64,000 nt of DNA from Oscillatoriophycideae cyanobacterium NC_groundwater_1537_Pr4_S-0.65um_50_18 (GTDB lineage Bacteria; Cyanobacteriota; Cyanobacteriia; Elainellales; Elainellaceae), in NCBI GenBank assembly GCA_016208305.1, contig JACQYI010000033.1, positions 310,001 to 374,000 of the forward strand, read 5' to 3'. Shown one piece after another: positions 1 through 8,288 of this stretch. The first letter of the stretch is position 1. Each line of letters starts with the position of its first letter. The position numbers and the translations under genes are program-made. The notes below the pieces were generated by a model. That model saw only the letters and a program-made list of their open reading frames with translations, searched no databases and was not told where the DNA came from.

Positions 1-1097
1 TGCTCGGTCGGCGTGCCCACAATTACCAGCTTCTCGCTGGGCTTGACCGCCGCCAAATTATTGACAAGGCGGGTATCCAGTGGCCGAAAATCGACGATGC
101 GGGCGGCAGAAGCCTGAAAACGGGCGATCGCCGTTAGCCAGCTACTGCTCACCGTTTTGGGTTGCAGATAGCTCAACTGATTGGCATCGAGGCTGAGGTT
201 ATCTAAAAAGGGAAAGGGATAGCGGCTGAAATTAAGCTGTACGGGCTGCGGCCGATACTCAAACAAAATTTTAGAATCGGGCAAGATTTCCGTCCACAGG
301 GTCGGATCGGCAGCATTGGTGCAGTTTTCAGAGGTCTGTTGCTCTGCCAGCATCGAAATTTCGTTGTAGTCCTGAATCAGGTTTTTCGGAATTTCAAACG
401 TGGCTTCTGCGACCCGTGAATTGGGGCGATCGAGCTTGACGCTGCCAATGCTGGTATCGTTGACCCGCAACGTTAGGTGAGACTGCTCAGGCAGCAGCGA
501 AGGCGAATGCTGGAATCGCACCACTGCTTTGGCAGAAGCAATCTGCCAGTTTTGCGGACGGGTAAACCCCAAACGGCTCTCGGCATAGACCCCCTCTAGC
601 CGCAGTCGATTGCCCACCACAGGGCTGCGCGTAAACTCCAAAACATACGGCAGCAGCGGCGATCGGGCAGGGCGGGGCGACTGCGCTGCGCCAGCACGAG
701 CGGGCGGGCGATTCTGGGCAGCCGCAGGCGCACTCCCTGACTGAGGGGCGGGTTCAGAATAGGCAGGTTCAGAATAAGCTGGTTCAGAGTAAGCAGGTTC
801 AGAATAAGCTGGCTCTGGCTGATAAACAGGCGGAGCCGCAGGCGCAGGCGGCAAAGCCAACTCTCGAATGACCTGATTTTCCTGCCTTTGGAGGCTGCCA
901 TCTGACTGGGCGCTCAGTCGAGGGGCAAAGCCAAAGCTAATCCCGGCAACGCTGAGCAACCCAATCAAGGCATAGATCGGCCATCGCCAAGACGATCGGC
1001 GTGAAACAGAATGAGATCGATCCGCTGAAGAACTCCGATCGGCGGAGGTTCGGTGAATGAAACGGTCAGAAAACCAGTGACTCAGAAAACGCAACAT
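1..1097 (-). CDS. BcsB-like cellulose synthase regulatory subunit (3' part cut by window edge)
   Basis: Translation from the ATG at 1097 stays open for 365 codons to the window edge, so only the N-terminal part is present. It has a basic N-terminus, a single membrane segment around residues 40-60 (WPIYALIGLLSVAGISFGF), and a Pro/Ala/Tyr/Ser/Glu linker built from a 15-bp tandem repeat (751-810). A periplasmic beta-rich domain follows, with the BcsB-type stretches SAKAVVRFQHSPSLLPEQS and ENCTNAADPTLWTEI. Family knowledge: BcsB pairs with the BcsA glycosyltransferase and guides the polysaccharide through the periplasm. It is the third gene of a minus-strand set with the TPR and barrel genes upstream (113 bp gap). 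A bcsA-like gene may lie beyond the edge. The family call is good; the polymer is not certain. Confidence 0.8.
   Translation of the reverse strand, partial: MLRFLSHWFSDRFIHRTSADRSSSADRSHSVSRRSSWRWPIYALIGLLSVAGISFGFAPRLSAQSDGSLQRQENQVIRELALPPAPAAPPVYQPEPAYSEPAYSEPAYSEPAYSEPAPQSGSAPAAAQNRPPARAGAAQSPRPARSPLLPYVLEFTRSPVVGNRLRLEGVYAESRLGFTRPQNWQIASAKAVVRFQHSPSLLPEQSHLTLRVNDTSIGSVKLDRPNSRVAEATFEIPKNLIQDYNEISMLAEQQTSENCTNAADPTLWTEILPDSKILFEYRPQPVQLNFSRYPFPFLDNLSLDANQLSYLQPKTVSSSWLTAIARFQASAARIVDFRPLDTRLVNNLAAVKPSEKLVIVGTPTE
751..810. repeat. 15-bp in-frame tandem repeat, four units
   Basis: Four units of about 15 bp (ggttcagaataagct with one to three changes) encode the repeating Ser-Glu-Pro-Ala-Tyr linker of the BcsB-like protein. 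The unit is a whole number of codons, so copy-number change would keep the frame. Confidence 0.85.
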
Positions 1098-1210
1098 AGG
1101 CTAGTGACAACGGATTGCTTAATCTTCGAGTTCTGTCTCAGGATGCAGAATTAAATTCACCACCCCAGCAGAACCCCCAGGCAAGAAACGCTTAATGAAA
1201 CCCAAACAAC

Positions 1211-3496
1211 CTAAAACCGCTCCCAAGGCGGCTGAAACCCTCGCTGCTGCAAGAAACCTTCTTCCAAAAGCTGCTGCTGACGCGCCAGATCAGGATTGGC
1301 GATCGCTGCCGACTGCTGCAAAGCCTCTAGCTGCTCAATGGCCGTCAGGCGTTTGCCTTGAGCCGCTGTCAGACTAATCAGAGCCGTTTGGGCGATCGCA
1401 TTTTCTGGCTCTAGCTCTAAGGCACTGGTGTAGAGCTGGCTCGCTGAGTCGTAGCGACGCTGCTGAAAGCGCACCCCCCCCAAAGCCGATAGCGCATCAA
1501 CATTTTGGGGATCTTGCTCAAGAATCGCCTGGTATGCCCGACTGGCTAAGCTCAAATTGCCCTGCGTTTGCGCCACTTCTCCTTGGACAAAATAGGCGCT
1601 GACATTGGCCGGATCATTGGCAATCAGACGATTGACATAGGCTTGCGCCTGCGCCGGGCTACGCGTTGCCAACACTTGCACATAGCGCAACTGAAGTGCC
1701 GGACTCTCCGGATTTTCCTGAAGCAGCGCCGTGTAGAGCGCTTCTCGGCGAGGATCGGCAGGCAGGGCAGCCGTCAGGCTGACCAACTCAGGCGAGGTAT
1801 CCGTCAGGGTGTGGGAGGCCAGCCAGCGATCGAGCACCGCTTCGGCTTCGGCTTGCGAAATCAGCTTGGCTTGATAAGCCAGACTGGCGCGCCCTAGAAG
1901 CAGGCGATCGTCTTGGGGGTTGAGCTGCAGCAATCGATCGTAAACAGCTACCGCTTCGGGTAAGCGTCCTTGGCTCTGACGGATGCCCGCTAGCCCCTGT
2001 AATGCGCCGCTAAAAATTCCTGCATCGCTGGGCGCGCGCGAAATGATGGTTTCATAGCGCTGAACGCTAGCCTCCAGGTTGCCTTCCCGGCGATCGATTT
2101 CTGCCAGCAGCAGCAGGGTAGCCTCTTGGCTGCGCCGCCCTTCAGAGGTGGCATCATAGGCCGTCAATGCCGTCCGCGCTGCCGCCAAATCATTGCGCTG
2201 AATCTGCATTTGGGCAATGCGGAAATAGAGCAACGGCACCTCTGTATCCAGCAAGCTCTGGTAATAGGGCAGTAGCCCCGGATCGGGAGCATCTAGCCGA
2301 GTCAACGCCTGCGCAATCACCTTTTGCTGATAGGCATCGCTGGGCAAAGGCTGAAGGGCAGCCGCCAGCCGCTGCTGCAACGTTGCCCTAGAAATTTGCC
2401 CCAGGTTGCGCTCTAAAACGGCCTGCTGAATTTGCAGACTGCGATCGTCGGGCTGCTGCTGCGCCAGCTGCCGATAAATCTCTAGCGCATAGTCTTGAGT
2501 CTGTGGATAGGCGCTGAGGGAGTCGGCAATTTCCTGCCCAATGCTGACCGTTAGGTATTGTGGCGTGCGGGTGAGGATATTTTGAAACAGCGCGATCGCC
2601 AGATTGGTATAGCGGGCGCTGCTCTGAGCATCGTACCGACTCATCGCAATCAGCGATCGCGCCACAATCATGCGGGAGTCGGTACGCCCCTGCAACGGCT
2701 CTAGCGTTTGTTCGGCGCGATCGCGCTGCCCGGTCGCCGCATAGTCAATGGCCAATTCTGCGCGCGTTCGAATCGCCACGCCGTTGAGTTCTCTCAGTTG
2801 CCGGAGCTGCGGCTCTAGCACCTGCACCGCTGCGGATGGATTGCCCGTTTCCCGTAGCGATCGAGCATAGGCCGTAGCGGCATCGCCTGTGATGCGCCCC
2901 CCCGATCGCTGGTATTGGTTAAACAGATCCAGGCTGGTGTCGTAATCACCGCTATAGGCATAGACCTGGGCTGCACCCAAAACTGCCTCAGCGGGAGGAT
3001 TGTTTCTCAAGACAATTTCGTAATCAGCGATCGCAGCGGCAAATTTTCCCTGGTAGCCGTACAGCAAAGCCCGCTGCGTCAGCGCCTCGGCATCATTGGG
3101 GTCAAGGCTAATCAGCGTATCCAGGGCGGCAATGCCCCGCTCTTGCCATTGCTGACGGTAGCCGCCTAGCGTACCGACGCTCAGCAGCGCCAGTCTATTT
3201 TGGGAATCGATCGCCAGAACTGACTCGTAAGCCTGCAACGCTTCAGCATTGCGTCCGGCTCGACGATAGGCGATCGCCAGCCCCAGCCTTGCCTCAACCG
3301 AGCTGGGATATTGCCGGACGGCTGCCGTAAATTGATCGATCGCCTGGTTTACCAATCCTTCATTCAGCAGCGTATAGCCCGATCGCACTGAGTTTGGCGC
3401 TTGGGAAAACGCGGGTAGCGGAGCCAGGAGCAAGCATCCGGTCAGAAAAGCGCTGATATAGCGGTGACGATTTCGCACCCTCATGATCTGGCTCAT
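1211..3496 (-). CDS. Periplasmic TPR scaffold protein, BcsC-type N-terminal half
   Basis: A 761-residue protein with a signal peptide (hydrophobic residues about 14-30, AFSQA cleavage region) followed by tetratricopeptide repeats almost to the C-terminus (examples: LLNEGLVNQAIDQFTAAVRQ, AEALQAYESVLAIDSQN, ARAYQAILEQDPQNVDALSAL-like units). In enteric BcsC about 18 such repeats are fused to an outer-membrane beta-barrel. Here the chain stops after the TPRs and the barrel is a separate gene just upstream. The start ATG overlaps the barrel stop as ATGA (3493-3496), and an AGGAG lies 7 nt before it, so translation is probably coupled. Role by family: a periplasmic scaffold binding synthase and export pore. 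Confidence 0.8.
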   Translation of the reverse strand: MSQIMRVRNRHRYISAFLTGCLLLAPLPAFSQAPNSVRSGYTLLNEGLVNQAIDQFTAAVRQYPSSVEARLGLAIAYRRAGRNAEALQAYESVLAIDSQNRLALLSVGTLGGYRQQWQERGIAALDTLISLDPNDAEALTQRALLYGYQGKFAAAIADYEIVLRNNPPAEAVLGAAQVYAYSGDYDTSLDLFNQYQRSGGRITGDAATAYARSLRETGNPSAAVQVLEPQLRQLRELNGVAIRTRAELAIDYAATGQRDRAEQTLEPLQGRTDSRMIVARSLIAMSRYDAQSSARYTNLAIALFQNILTRTPQYLTVSIGQEIADSLSAYPQTQDYALEIYRQLAQQQPDDRSLQIQQAVLERNLGQISRATLQQRLAAALQPLPSDAYQQKVIAQALTRLDAPDPGLLPYYQSLLDTEVPLLYFRIAQMQIQRNDLAAARTALTAYDATSEGRRSQEATLLLLAEIDRREGNLEASVQRYETIISRAPSDAGIFSGALQGLAGIRQSQGRLPEAVAVYDRLLQLNPQDDRLLLGRASLAYQAKLISQAEAEAVLDRWLASHTLTDTSPELVSLTAALPADPRREALYTALLQENPESPALQLRYVQVLATRSPAQAQAYVNRLIANDPANVSAYFVQGEVAQTQGNLSLASRAYQAILEQDPQNVDALSALGGVRFQQRRYDSASQLYTSALELEPENAIAQTALISLTAAQGKRLTAIEQLEALQQSAAIANPDLARQQQLLEEGFLQQRGFQPPWERF

Positions 3497-5187
3497 GGCG
3501 TTCTCCTGGGTAGCAGATCAAATTCGGTGCGGACTCGGACTCCGGCAATTGTTTCTGAGAAGCCGTCTAGCGCTTGAAACGTCAGCCCCAGACGCAGATT
3601 GGGAAATGCCTCAAAGTCATAAAAGATTTCTGCTGCATCTGAAAGACCATTGCCTGCATCTCGCCGCAGCCGATCGTTTGACAGCTCTCGACCGTAGCCC
3701 AGACCCAAGCGATCGTTCAGCATAAATAGATCCAGGAACGTCAGACCAAACACATAGGTGTCACCCCCTAAATCGATTTCCTGGTTGTCGTAGCGGCCAT
3801 AGCGCCCAAACAAACCCAGGCTGAGGCTAGGAATAAACAGCTCAGCATTGACCCCATAAGACTCTTCGCGATCGCCTTCTCTCAGGCCAAAGTCATTGCC
3901 CCGGCGAACCTGTCCCACCTCTCGAAAACTGGTGCCTGAGCCGCCGTCCCGCCCCGTCGCGTAAGTGCCGCGAATGATGAAGTTATCGCCTAGGCGCAAG
4001 CCCACCTCACCCGCAAAGCCATCGAGCGAGAAGTCGCTAATGCTGCGGTCGGATGAAAAAACGGCGGCTCTGGCTTCTAGGTTATCGGTGACGCTCCAGT
4101 TGAGCAGCGCTCCCGGACGCGAGCCAATGCCTGAGGCCACTAGCGCCGGATTGGTTTGAAACACCGGATTGAAAAACTGCGAAGCCCGATCTTTAGCAAA
4201 GCTGTTGCGATCGAAGTAGGAGGTCAAATCCAACTGACCGACTACAAACCGCAGATTGGGTAAACCGTCTAGCGAAGTTGCCAGATATAGCTCGTTAATG
4301 CTGACCCCATCTTCGTTATTTTCGCTAAAGCTGCCCGTAGTGATATCGATCGCGCCTCCCACCTGCACATTTCGCGTCAGAGGATAAACGCCTGAAAACC
4401 TGGCTCTCGCTGCGCTTTCACCCCCTTCATAGATATAAACACCCTGAATTCGCAGGGTTGGCGGTGTCAAAGCTGTGCGAGCCGCAGGCTGAACCAGGAT
4501 AGGAGAGCTGGGAGCGGCCTGGGCAGGCGCAGCTTGAACAGGAGCAGCTTGAGCAGGAGCCAAAGGCTGCGAGGGCGGAGGCGGAAAAGGAGCCTGATAG
4601 TCAGAATTGGGAGCCGGAGTCGCGATCGGCAAAGGCGGATTAGAAATCTGCACCAGACCAAATCCTCGGTTAGGCTTGGCGATCGCCATTGGTACAGCGT
4701 TAGGTACAGCCCTGGGACTCACATTGGAAACCGCATTGGGGACTGCATGGGGAACTGCATGGGGAACCGCATTTTCAGCAGCAGATTCCTGAGCCGAACC
4801 CAGAACCCCAGGAGCGATCGCCTGAGATGGAGGACGAAAGACAAAAGATGCATTGGGATTGCAACCCGCAACACAGCTATCTGCCAGGGTCGCAAGCTCT
4901 GCCTGTGGCGTTTCTGTAGAAACGTCACCAGAAACGCTAGCCGCCTGAGAAAGGGACGCATCTTCGGCGGGGGCAAGATTGAGCGGTGCATCGGGTGAGG
5001 GCAAAGGCGATCGCGGCTCGGCGCTGAGGGCATCCAGCTTAGAGGTATCGGCGTTGAACAATTCTTCAGCCGAAACGGGTTGAGCCATCGCACTAAAGAA
5101 CGCCAAACTCAGTCCCACACAGGCAGAGAGCGAGGCGGTCATCAGCCCTCTGATAAGGAAGATGAAAGAGGAGTGACAGAATACCAT
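3493..5187 (-). CDS. Outer-membrane beta-barrel (OprB/BcsC-barrel-like), export pore candidate
   Basis: 564 residues. The N-terminus has a hydrophobic signal region (a second in-frame ATG at 5142, preceded by GAGGG, may be the real start). Then comes a long Ala/Pro/Val-rich low-complexity linker to about residue 235 (12-bp DNA repeat at 4729-4776). The C-terminal half has alternating amphipathic strands typical of a barrel, with motifs such as LRFVVGQLDLTSYFDRN, DNLEARAAVFSS and LNDRLGLGYGRELSNDRL, and a C-terminal strand close to cyanobacterial OprB porins. It is first in the operon with the TPR and BcsB-like genes (4-bp overlap). Inference: it supplies the pore that BcsC carries as its own C-terminal domain elsewhere. 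A general carbohydrate porin is the alternative. Confidence 0.65.
   Translation of the reverse strand: MVFCHSSFIFLIRGLMTASLSACVGLSLAFFSAMAQPVSAEELFNADTSKLDALSAEPRSPLPSPDAPLNLAPAEDASLSQAASVSGDVSTETPQAELATLADSCVAGCNPNASFVFRPPSQAIAPGVLGSAQESAAENAVPHAVPHAVPNAVSNVSPRAVPNAVPMAIAKPNRGFGLVQISNPPLPIATPAPNSDYQAPFPPPPSQPLAPAQAAPVQAAPAQAAPSSPILVQPAARTALTPPTLRIQGVYIYEGGESAARARFSGVYPLTRNVQVGGAIDITTGSFSENNEDGVSINELYLATSLDGLPNLRFVVGQLDLTSYFDRNSFAKDRASQFFNPVFQTNPALVASGIGSRPGALLNWSVTDNLEARAAVFSSDRSISDFSLDGFAGEVGLRLGDNFIIRGTYATGRDGGSGTSFREVGQVRRGNDFGLREGDREESYGVNAELFIPSLSLGLFGRYGRYDNQEIDLGGDTYVFGLTFLDLFMLNDRLGLGYGRELSNDRLRRDAGNGLSDAAEIFYDFEAFPNLRLGLTFQALDGFSETIAGVRVRTEFDLLPRRTP
4729..4776. repeat. 12-bp in-frame tandem repeat, about four units
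   Basis: Imperfect 12-bp units (aactgcatgggg and variants) encode a Pro-His/Asn-Ala-Val repeat in the periplasmic linker of the barrel protein. Confidence 0.75.
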
Positions 5188-5613
5188 CAGTAAAAATACG
5201 AGGTGAACAGATAAGCAGGAACATAAAACTGAAGCACCGACTCACGCATCCTCAAAGATTGTGCTCAGTATAGACTGATGCCGCAAAATCTAGCTGGAGT
5301 ATGAAAAAGCGGTGAACATGGAGCTATGTTGAACTATTTGACATTTTTCATGGGGAATTTCATGAAACAGGCGATTTTTGTTTGAATCTACAAAGAGTTT
5401 CTATGAAATTACGGAGATTGCTAGATTGGTATGAAGGAGTAATTTTGAAGCTTCATCAATTTTTTGTACTTCAATACAGCGTTGTATCCGTCAGGAGCAT
5501 CCATAGATTTAGACCCTAGATTCCATTCCTCAGTCCATTCACTCGTCCATTCATGGGCACATCGCAATTTTTCAACTATGCTGCAAACCCAAATCAATGC
5601 TTTGTCAGACCTT
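5188..5613. other. Divergent intergenic region with inverted repeat
   Basis: No gene seen. It separates the minus-strand export operon from the plus-strand lipoprotein gene. A TTGACA hexamer (5338-5343) is followed at once by an inverted repeat, TTTCATG (5346-5352) and CATGAAA (5361-5367), which could be an operator. At about 5520-5556 the motif CCATTC recurs three times with a 12-bp period. Confidence 0.4.
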
Positions 5614-6399
5614 ATGAAAACCTGGAGATGGCCAAACTCCCTCAAACTTGATCTGCGTCGCTGGCTGTTGCTCAGTACAATAGTTCTATTAGGGTGCAGC
5701 AGTTGCGCGTCACTTACCAGCAGCCTGAGCAGAAGCCTGGCACAGCCGTTAGAGTTTCGGATGAACGCAGTTCAGGCGGGCGATCGCCCCGGTCTCTATC
5801 AGCTTTCAGGGCAAACCAACTTACCCGACAAAACTCAGATCACGGTTTCTGCTATTCGCTATCTTCAGAAGGCGGGGGCAGTCGATGCTACCCAGCCCGA
5901 AGCCACCAGGGTTGATCCCCAGAAGCTATCGAGCTACGCCATTCTCGATCGCCAATTTGCTCCGGTGAGGCAAGGAGCCTGGAAGACCGATCTCAACCTG
6001 TGGCAGACTGCCGATAGTCAGCTTCAGGTGGGTAGCTCCCAGGCTGACAAGCCCCAAGAGGAGTGGCAGCTGTCTTTGAAGGACACAAACCTCAAGCCCT
6101 TGCCTGAAGTTGTCTTTCTAGCCACAGTTGATCCGACTCAGCAGCCTGAAGGTCTGCAAAACCAGCTTGATCGTCTGGAGGTGGCGCAGCAGCTAGACTT
6201 GGTTCGCTTTACGCCCGACGGAGAGCAGTATTTGCAAGTCAGTCAGACGCTAGCTATTCCCTCGCCTACCGCGAAAGCGATGACCCCAGTGAGCGATCGC
6301 ACCCCGCAAAAGGTTCCAGTGAGCCAACCCAACCCTGCTTCAGCCAGCGACTGGAAACAAATTTCTTTGCCGCTATCGCCCGATGAGTTCCTGCAATAG
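5614..6399 (+). CDS. Hypothetical lipoprotein
   Basis: I start at the ATG at 5614 because it puts a basic N-terminus (RRW) directly before a hydrophobic stretch ending in a lipobox (VLLGC, cysteine about residue 26). An in-frame ATG at 5464 would add 50 residues with no signal-like character. The mature part is about 235 residues, soluble-looking, and contains beta-type segments and a Pro/Ser-rich tail. No known domain was recognised. It sits alone between the export operon (divergent) and a convergent coiled-coil gene whose stop is 40 bp away. Location is probably a membrane-anchored periplasmic lipoprotein; function unknown. Confidence 0.65.
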   Translation: MKTWRWPNSLKLDLRRWLLLSTIVLLGCSSCASLTSSLSRSLAQPLEFRMNAVQAGDRPGLYQLSGQTNLPDKTQITVSAIRYLQKAGAVDATQPEATRVDPQKLSSYAILDRQFAPVRQGAWKTDLNLWQTADSQLQVGSSQADKPQEEWQLSLKDTNLKPLPEVVFLATVDPTQQPEGLQNQLDRLEVAQQLDLVRFTPDGEQYLQVSQTLAIPSPTAKAMTPVSDRTPQKVPVSQPNPASASDWKQISLPLSPDEFLQ

Positions 6400-6438
6400 A
6401 GCCGACTGACCGCTTTGGGTGCAGCTACCGACAAAAGT

Positions 6439-7293
6439 TTAGGAGGCAAATTTGGAGTAAGACGCTGGATTTTCAGTTTGTTCGGTTTGAACAGTGTGCA
6501 GTTTTTCCAGTTGTGCCATGACCTGTTTGAGGTTGGTGAGCAGCTCACTAACCTGAACAGGGTTATTTAAGTTCAAGCTGGCAGCGTTGCTATCCGGCAG
6601 GCTGCTGTCAATAGAAGCACCCGATAGGATAGGTTCGGGCGATTTGGGTCTAGCAAATCCCATGAAGGCTTGGGCAGCGGGAAAAGAAGCTGCTGCTCGC
6701 ACATTGGGAGCGTAAGGGGGCAAAGCCGGGGCAGAGTCAAGCGTGAAAACAGGCTGACTAATGACCACTGCTTGAGCGGTCGCAGGCGTTTCGTTAGCCC
6801 GAAACTCGTTAGCCCGAAACTCGTTAGCCCGAACCGTTGAAGCTACTGTTGAGGACTGAGACAGCAAACGGGTTTGCGCCACTGCCCCAGCAGCGCCCAA
6901 CTGCGCCGATGGCCGGCTTTCGGCTTGCAAAAACCCTGCCAGCCCCAAAGCATCTAGTTTGGTCTGCGAAAACTTGAGGTACTCAAGCTGAGACTCTGTC
7001 TCAGAGAGTTGGTGGGTCAGCTTAGAAACCTTCCCCTCCATCGAGACTAGCTTCCGAGAGGACTGTTGCCAACTCAGCACTGCCAGATTTGCCACACCCG
7101 CCCCAATGCTAATGGCAGCAGTCGTGAGGAGATAGGGAACAGCAATGTCTTTTACAGAGCCAGCGAAAACAGTATCTCGTTCGAGTTCAACTGTGACAGG
7201 CTTGGCGCTAAAGGCCGCAAGCGGAAAAGTGGTGACCGAGAACAGAGCGCCTACTAATAAGGCTGAGGACACCAGATGATTTGCAAAGCTCAT
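6439..7293 (-). CDS. Hypothetical membrane-anchored coiled-coil protein
   Basis: Start taken at the ATG at 7293; a TTG at 7326 would add 11 residues. Two hydrophobic segments are visible: a signal or anchor at residues 8-28 and a second helix around 57-78 (VPYLLTTAAISIGAGVANLAVL). A predicted short coiled coil follows (SMEGKVSKLTHQLSETESQLEYL), then a long Ala/Ser/Pro-rich region and a C-terminal amphipathic helix (LLTNLKQVMAQLEKLHTVQ). The middle carries three copies of Arg-Ala-Asn-Glu-Phe from a 15-bp DNA repeat (6792-6836). No domain family was recognised. A cell-envelope location is likely. Confidence 0.55.
   Translation of the reverse strand: MSFANHLVSSALLVGALFSVTTFPLAAFSAKPVTVELERDTVFAGSVKDIAVPYLLTTAAISIGAGVANLAVLSWQQSSRKLVSMEGKVSKLTHQLSETESQLEYLKFSQTKLDALGLAGFLQAESRPSAQLGAAGAVAQTRLLSQSSTVASTVRANEFRANEFRANETPATAQAVVISQPVFTLDSAPALPPYAPNVRAAASFPAAQAFMGFARPKSPEPILSGASIDSSLPDSNAASLNLNNPVQVSELLTNLKQVMAQLEKLHTVQTEQTENPASYSKFAS
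6792..6836. repeat. 15-bp in-frame tandem repeat, three units
   Basis: cgttagcccgaaact occurs twice exactly and once with changes at its end, encoding the RANEF repeat. Confidence 0.85.
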
Positions 7294-7850
7294 AAGCCAA
7301 AAAAAGGAAAGGACAGGAATGCTCAACTGATGTAGATGTCAGCTCTGATGGTGCACCTGATTCAAAGGTTGGCTGGAAACTCTGACCTAGCCGATTTTTA
7401 TATTTTGAGTAGACGCTTGAACTGAAACTCTGAGCTGGAACCCTGACTGAAACCCTGATTGAAACCCTGGCTGAAATCCTAAACTGAAAAATCGCAGATA
7501 TGAGCCAACTCGCCTAAACAGCACTAAAAACTTACAGAACTAAAAACTTGGGGACGAATGCTCTTAACAAGGAACTTTGTCAGACATATCGTGCAGATAA
7601 TGCTTACAACAGCGGGTACGCAACCCTACGTACACTTCATAACACAATTTTTTGGGTTTGTTCAGAAATTCACCCTAAGGCAGTATAAGCACTGAGGACA
7701 AAACAGTGCTTTCTCATACAAAATTTATCATTTTTGCTATTTTGCGATCGCCAAAATTTTCCTAAGATAGTCTTAGATCTAACCGATTTCTGGCCGATTA
7801 AGGTCAAAATTCAGCTGAAAACAAAATTGCAGCTAAGACTCATCTGAAGC
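7294..7850. other. Intergenic region upstream of the coiled-coil gene
   Basis: No gene is seen in this stretch of about 550 bp. It contains the 12-bp repeat block at 7422-7483 and, at about 7520-7552, a partial direct repeat around actaaaaactt. The rest is AT-rich without a recognisable motif. Confidence 0.4.
7422..7483. repeat. Non-coding 12-13 bp tandem repeat, five units
   Basis: Units run head to tail: ctgaaactctgag, ctggaaccctga, ctgaaaccctga, ttgaaaccctgg, ctgaaatcctaaa. It lies about 130 bp upstream of the coiled-coil gene and resembles the short tandemly repeated repetitive sequences of filamentous cyanobacteria. Confidence 0.75.
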
Positions 7851-8192
7851 TTATCGAGGATCTTGCACGACCACAGCCGTACCTGTTGCCGTCACCAAGA
7901 GTAAGCTCCCGGCTTGATCTAGCGTGATCGTCCCGGTATCCACATTAATACCGATCACCGCATTTGCCCCTAGGCGCTCTGCCCGTTTTTCCAGTTCTGC
8001 TAGCGCCTCTTGTTGACCTCGTTCAAACACCCGCTCATAGCTGGCGGTGCGTCCACCAACGATATCGCGAATACCTGCAAAGAAATCTCTCAGCGCATTG
8101 GTTCCGTACACTACTTCTGCGGTGACAACACCTAGATAAGACTCGATGATGGCGCCTTGAATAACATCCGTTGTTGATAGCAGCATATACAT
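7851..8192 (-). CDS. YbjQ/UPF0145 family protein
   Basis: 113 residues, the full length for the family. It matches the YbjQ pattern: an N-terminal strand with LLSTTDVIQG, YLGVVTAEVVYGTN, a helix containing FFAGIRDIVGGRT and YERVFERGQQEAL, then RAERLGANAVIGINVD and a hydrophobic C-terminal strand with TATGTAVVV. YbjQ proteins form small oligomeric alpha/beta rings; a role in binding metals has been proposed from structure but not established. It is a monocistronic minus-strand gene with its promoter in the short divergent region before the TPR gene at 8289. Confidence 0.9.
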   Translation of the reverse strand: MYMLLSTTDVIQGAIIESYLGVVTAEVVYGTNALRDFFAGIRDIVGGRTASYERVFERGQQEALAELEKRAERLGANAVIGINVDTGTITLDQAGSLLLVTATGTAVVVQDPR

Positions 8193-8288
8193 CCCCTATA
8201 AGCTCTAGTACATCATGCGATGGTATGGGCGGCATCAGTTGTTGATAGAATCATGTACTGTTCCCACCCCTGTTCGTAAATCTCCTCA

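Noticed and set aside
596-901. A 101-codon minus-strand reading frame rich in Leu and Arg
   Set aside because: It lies in another frame of the BcsB-like gene, over the 15-bp repeat, and has no protein-like features.
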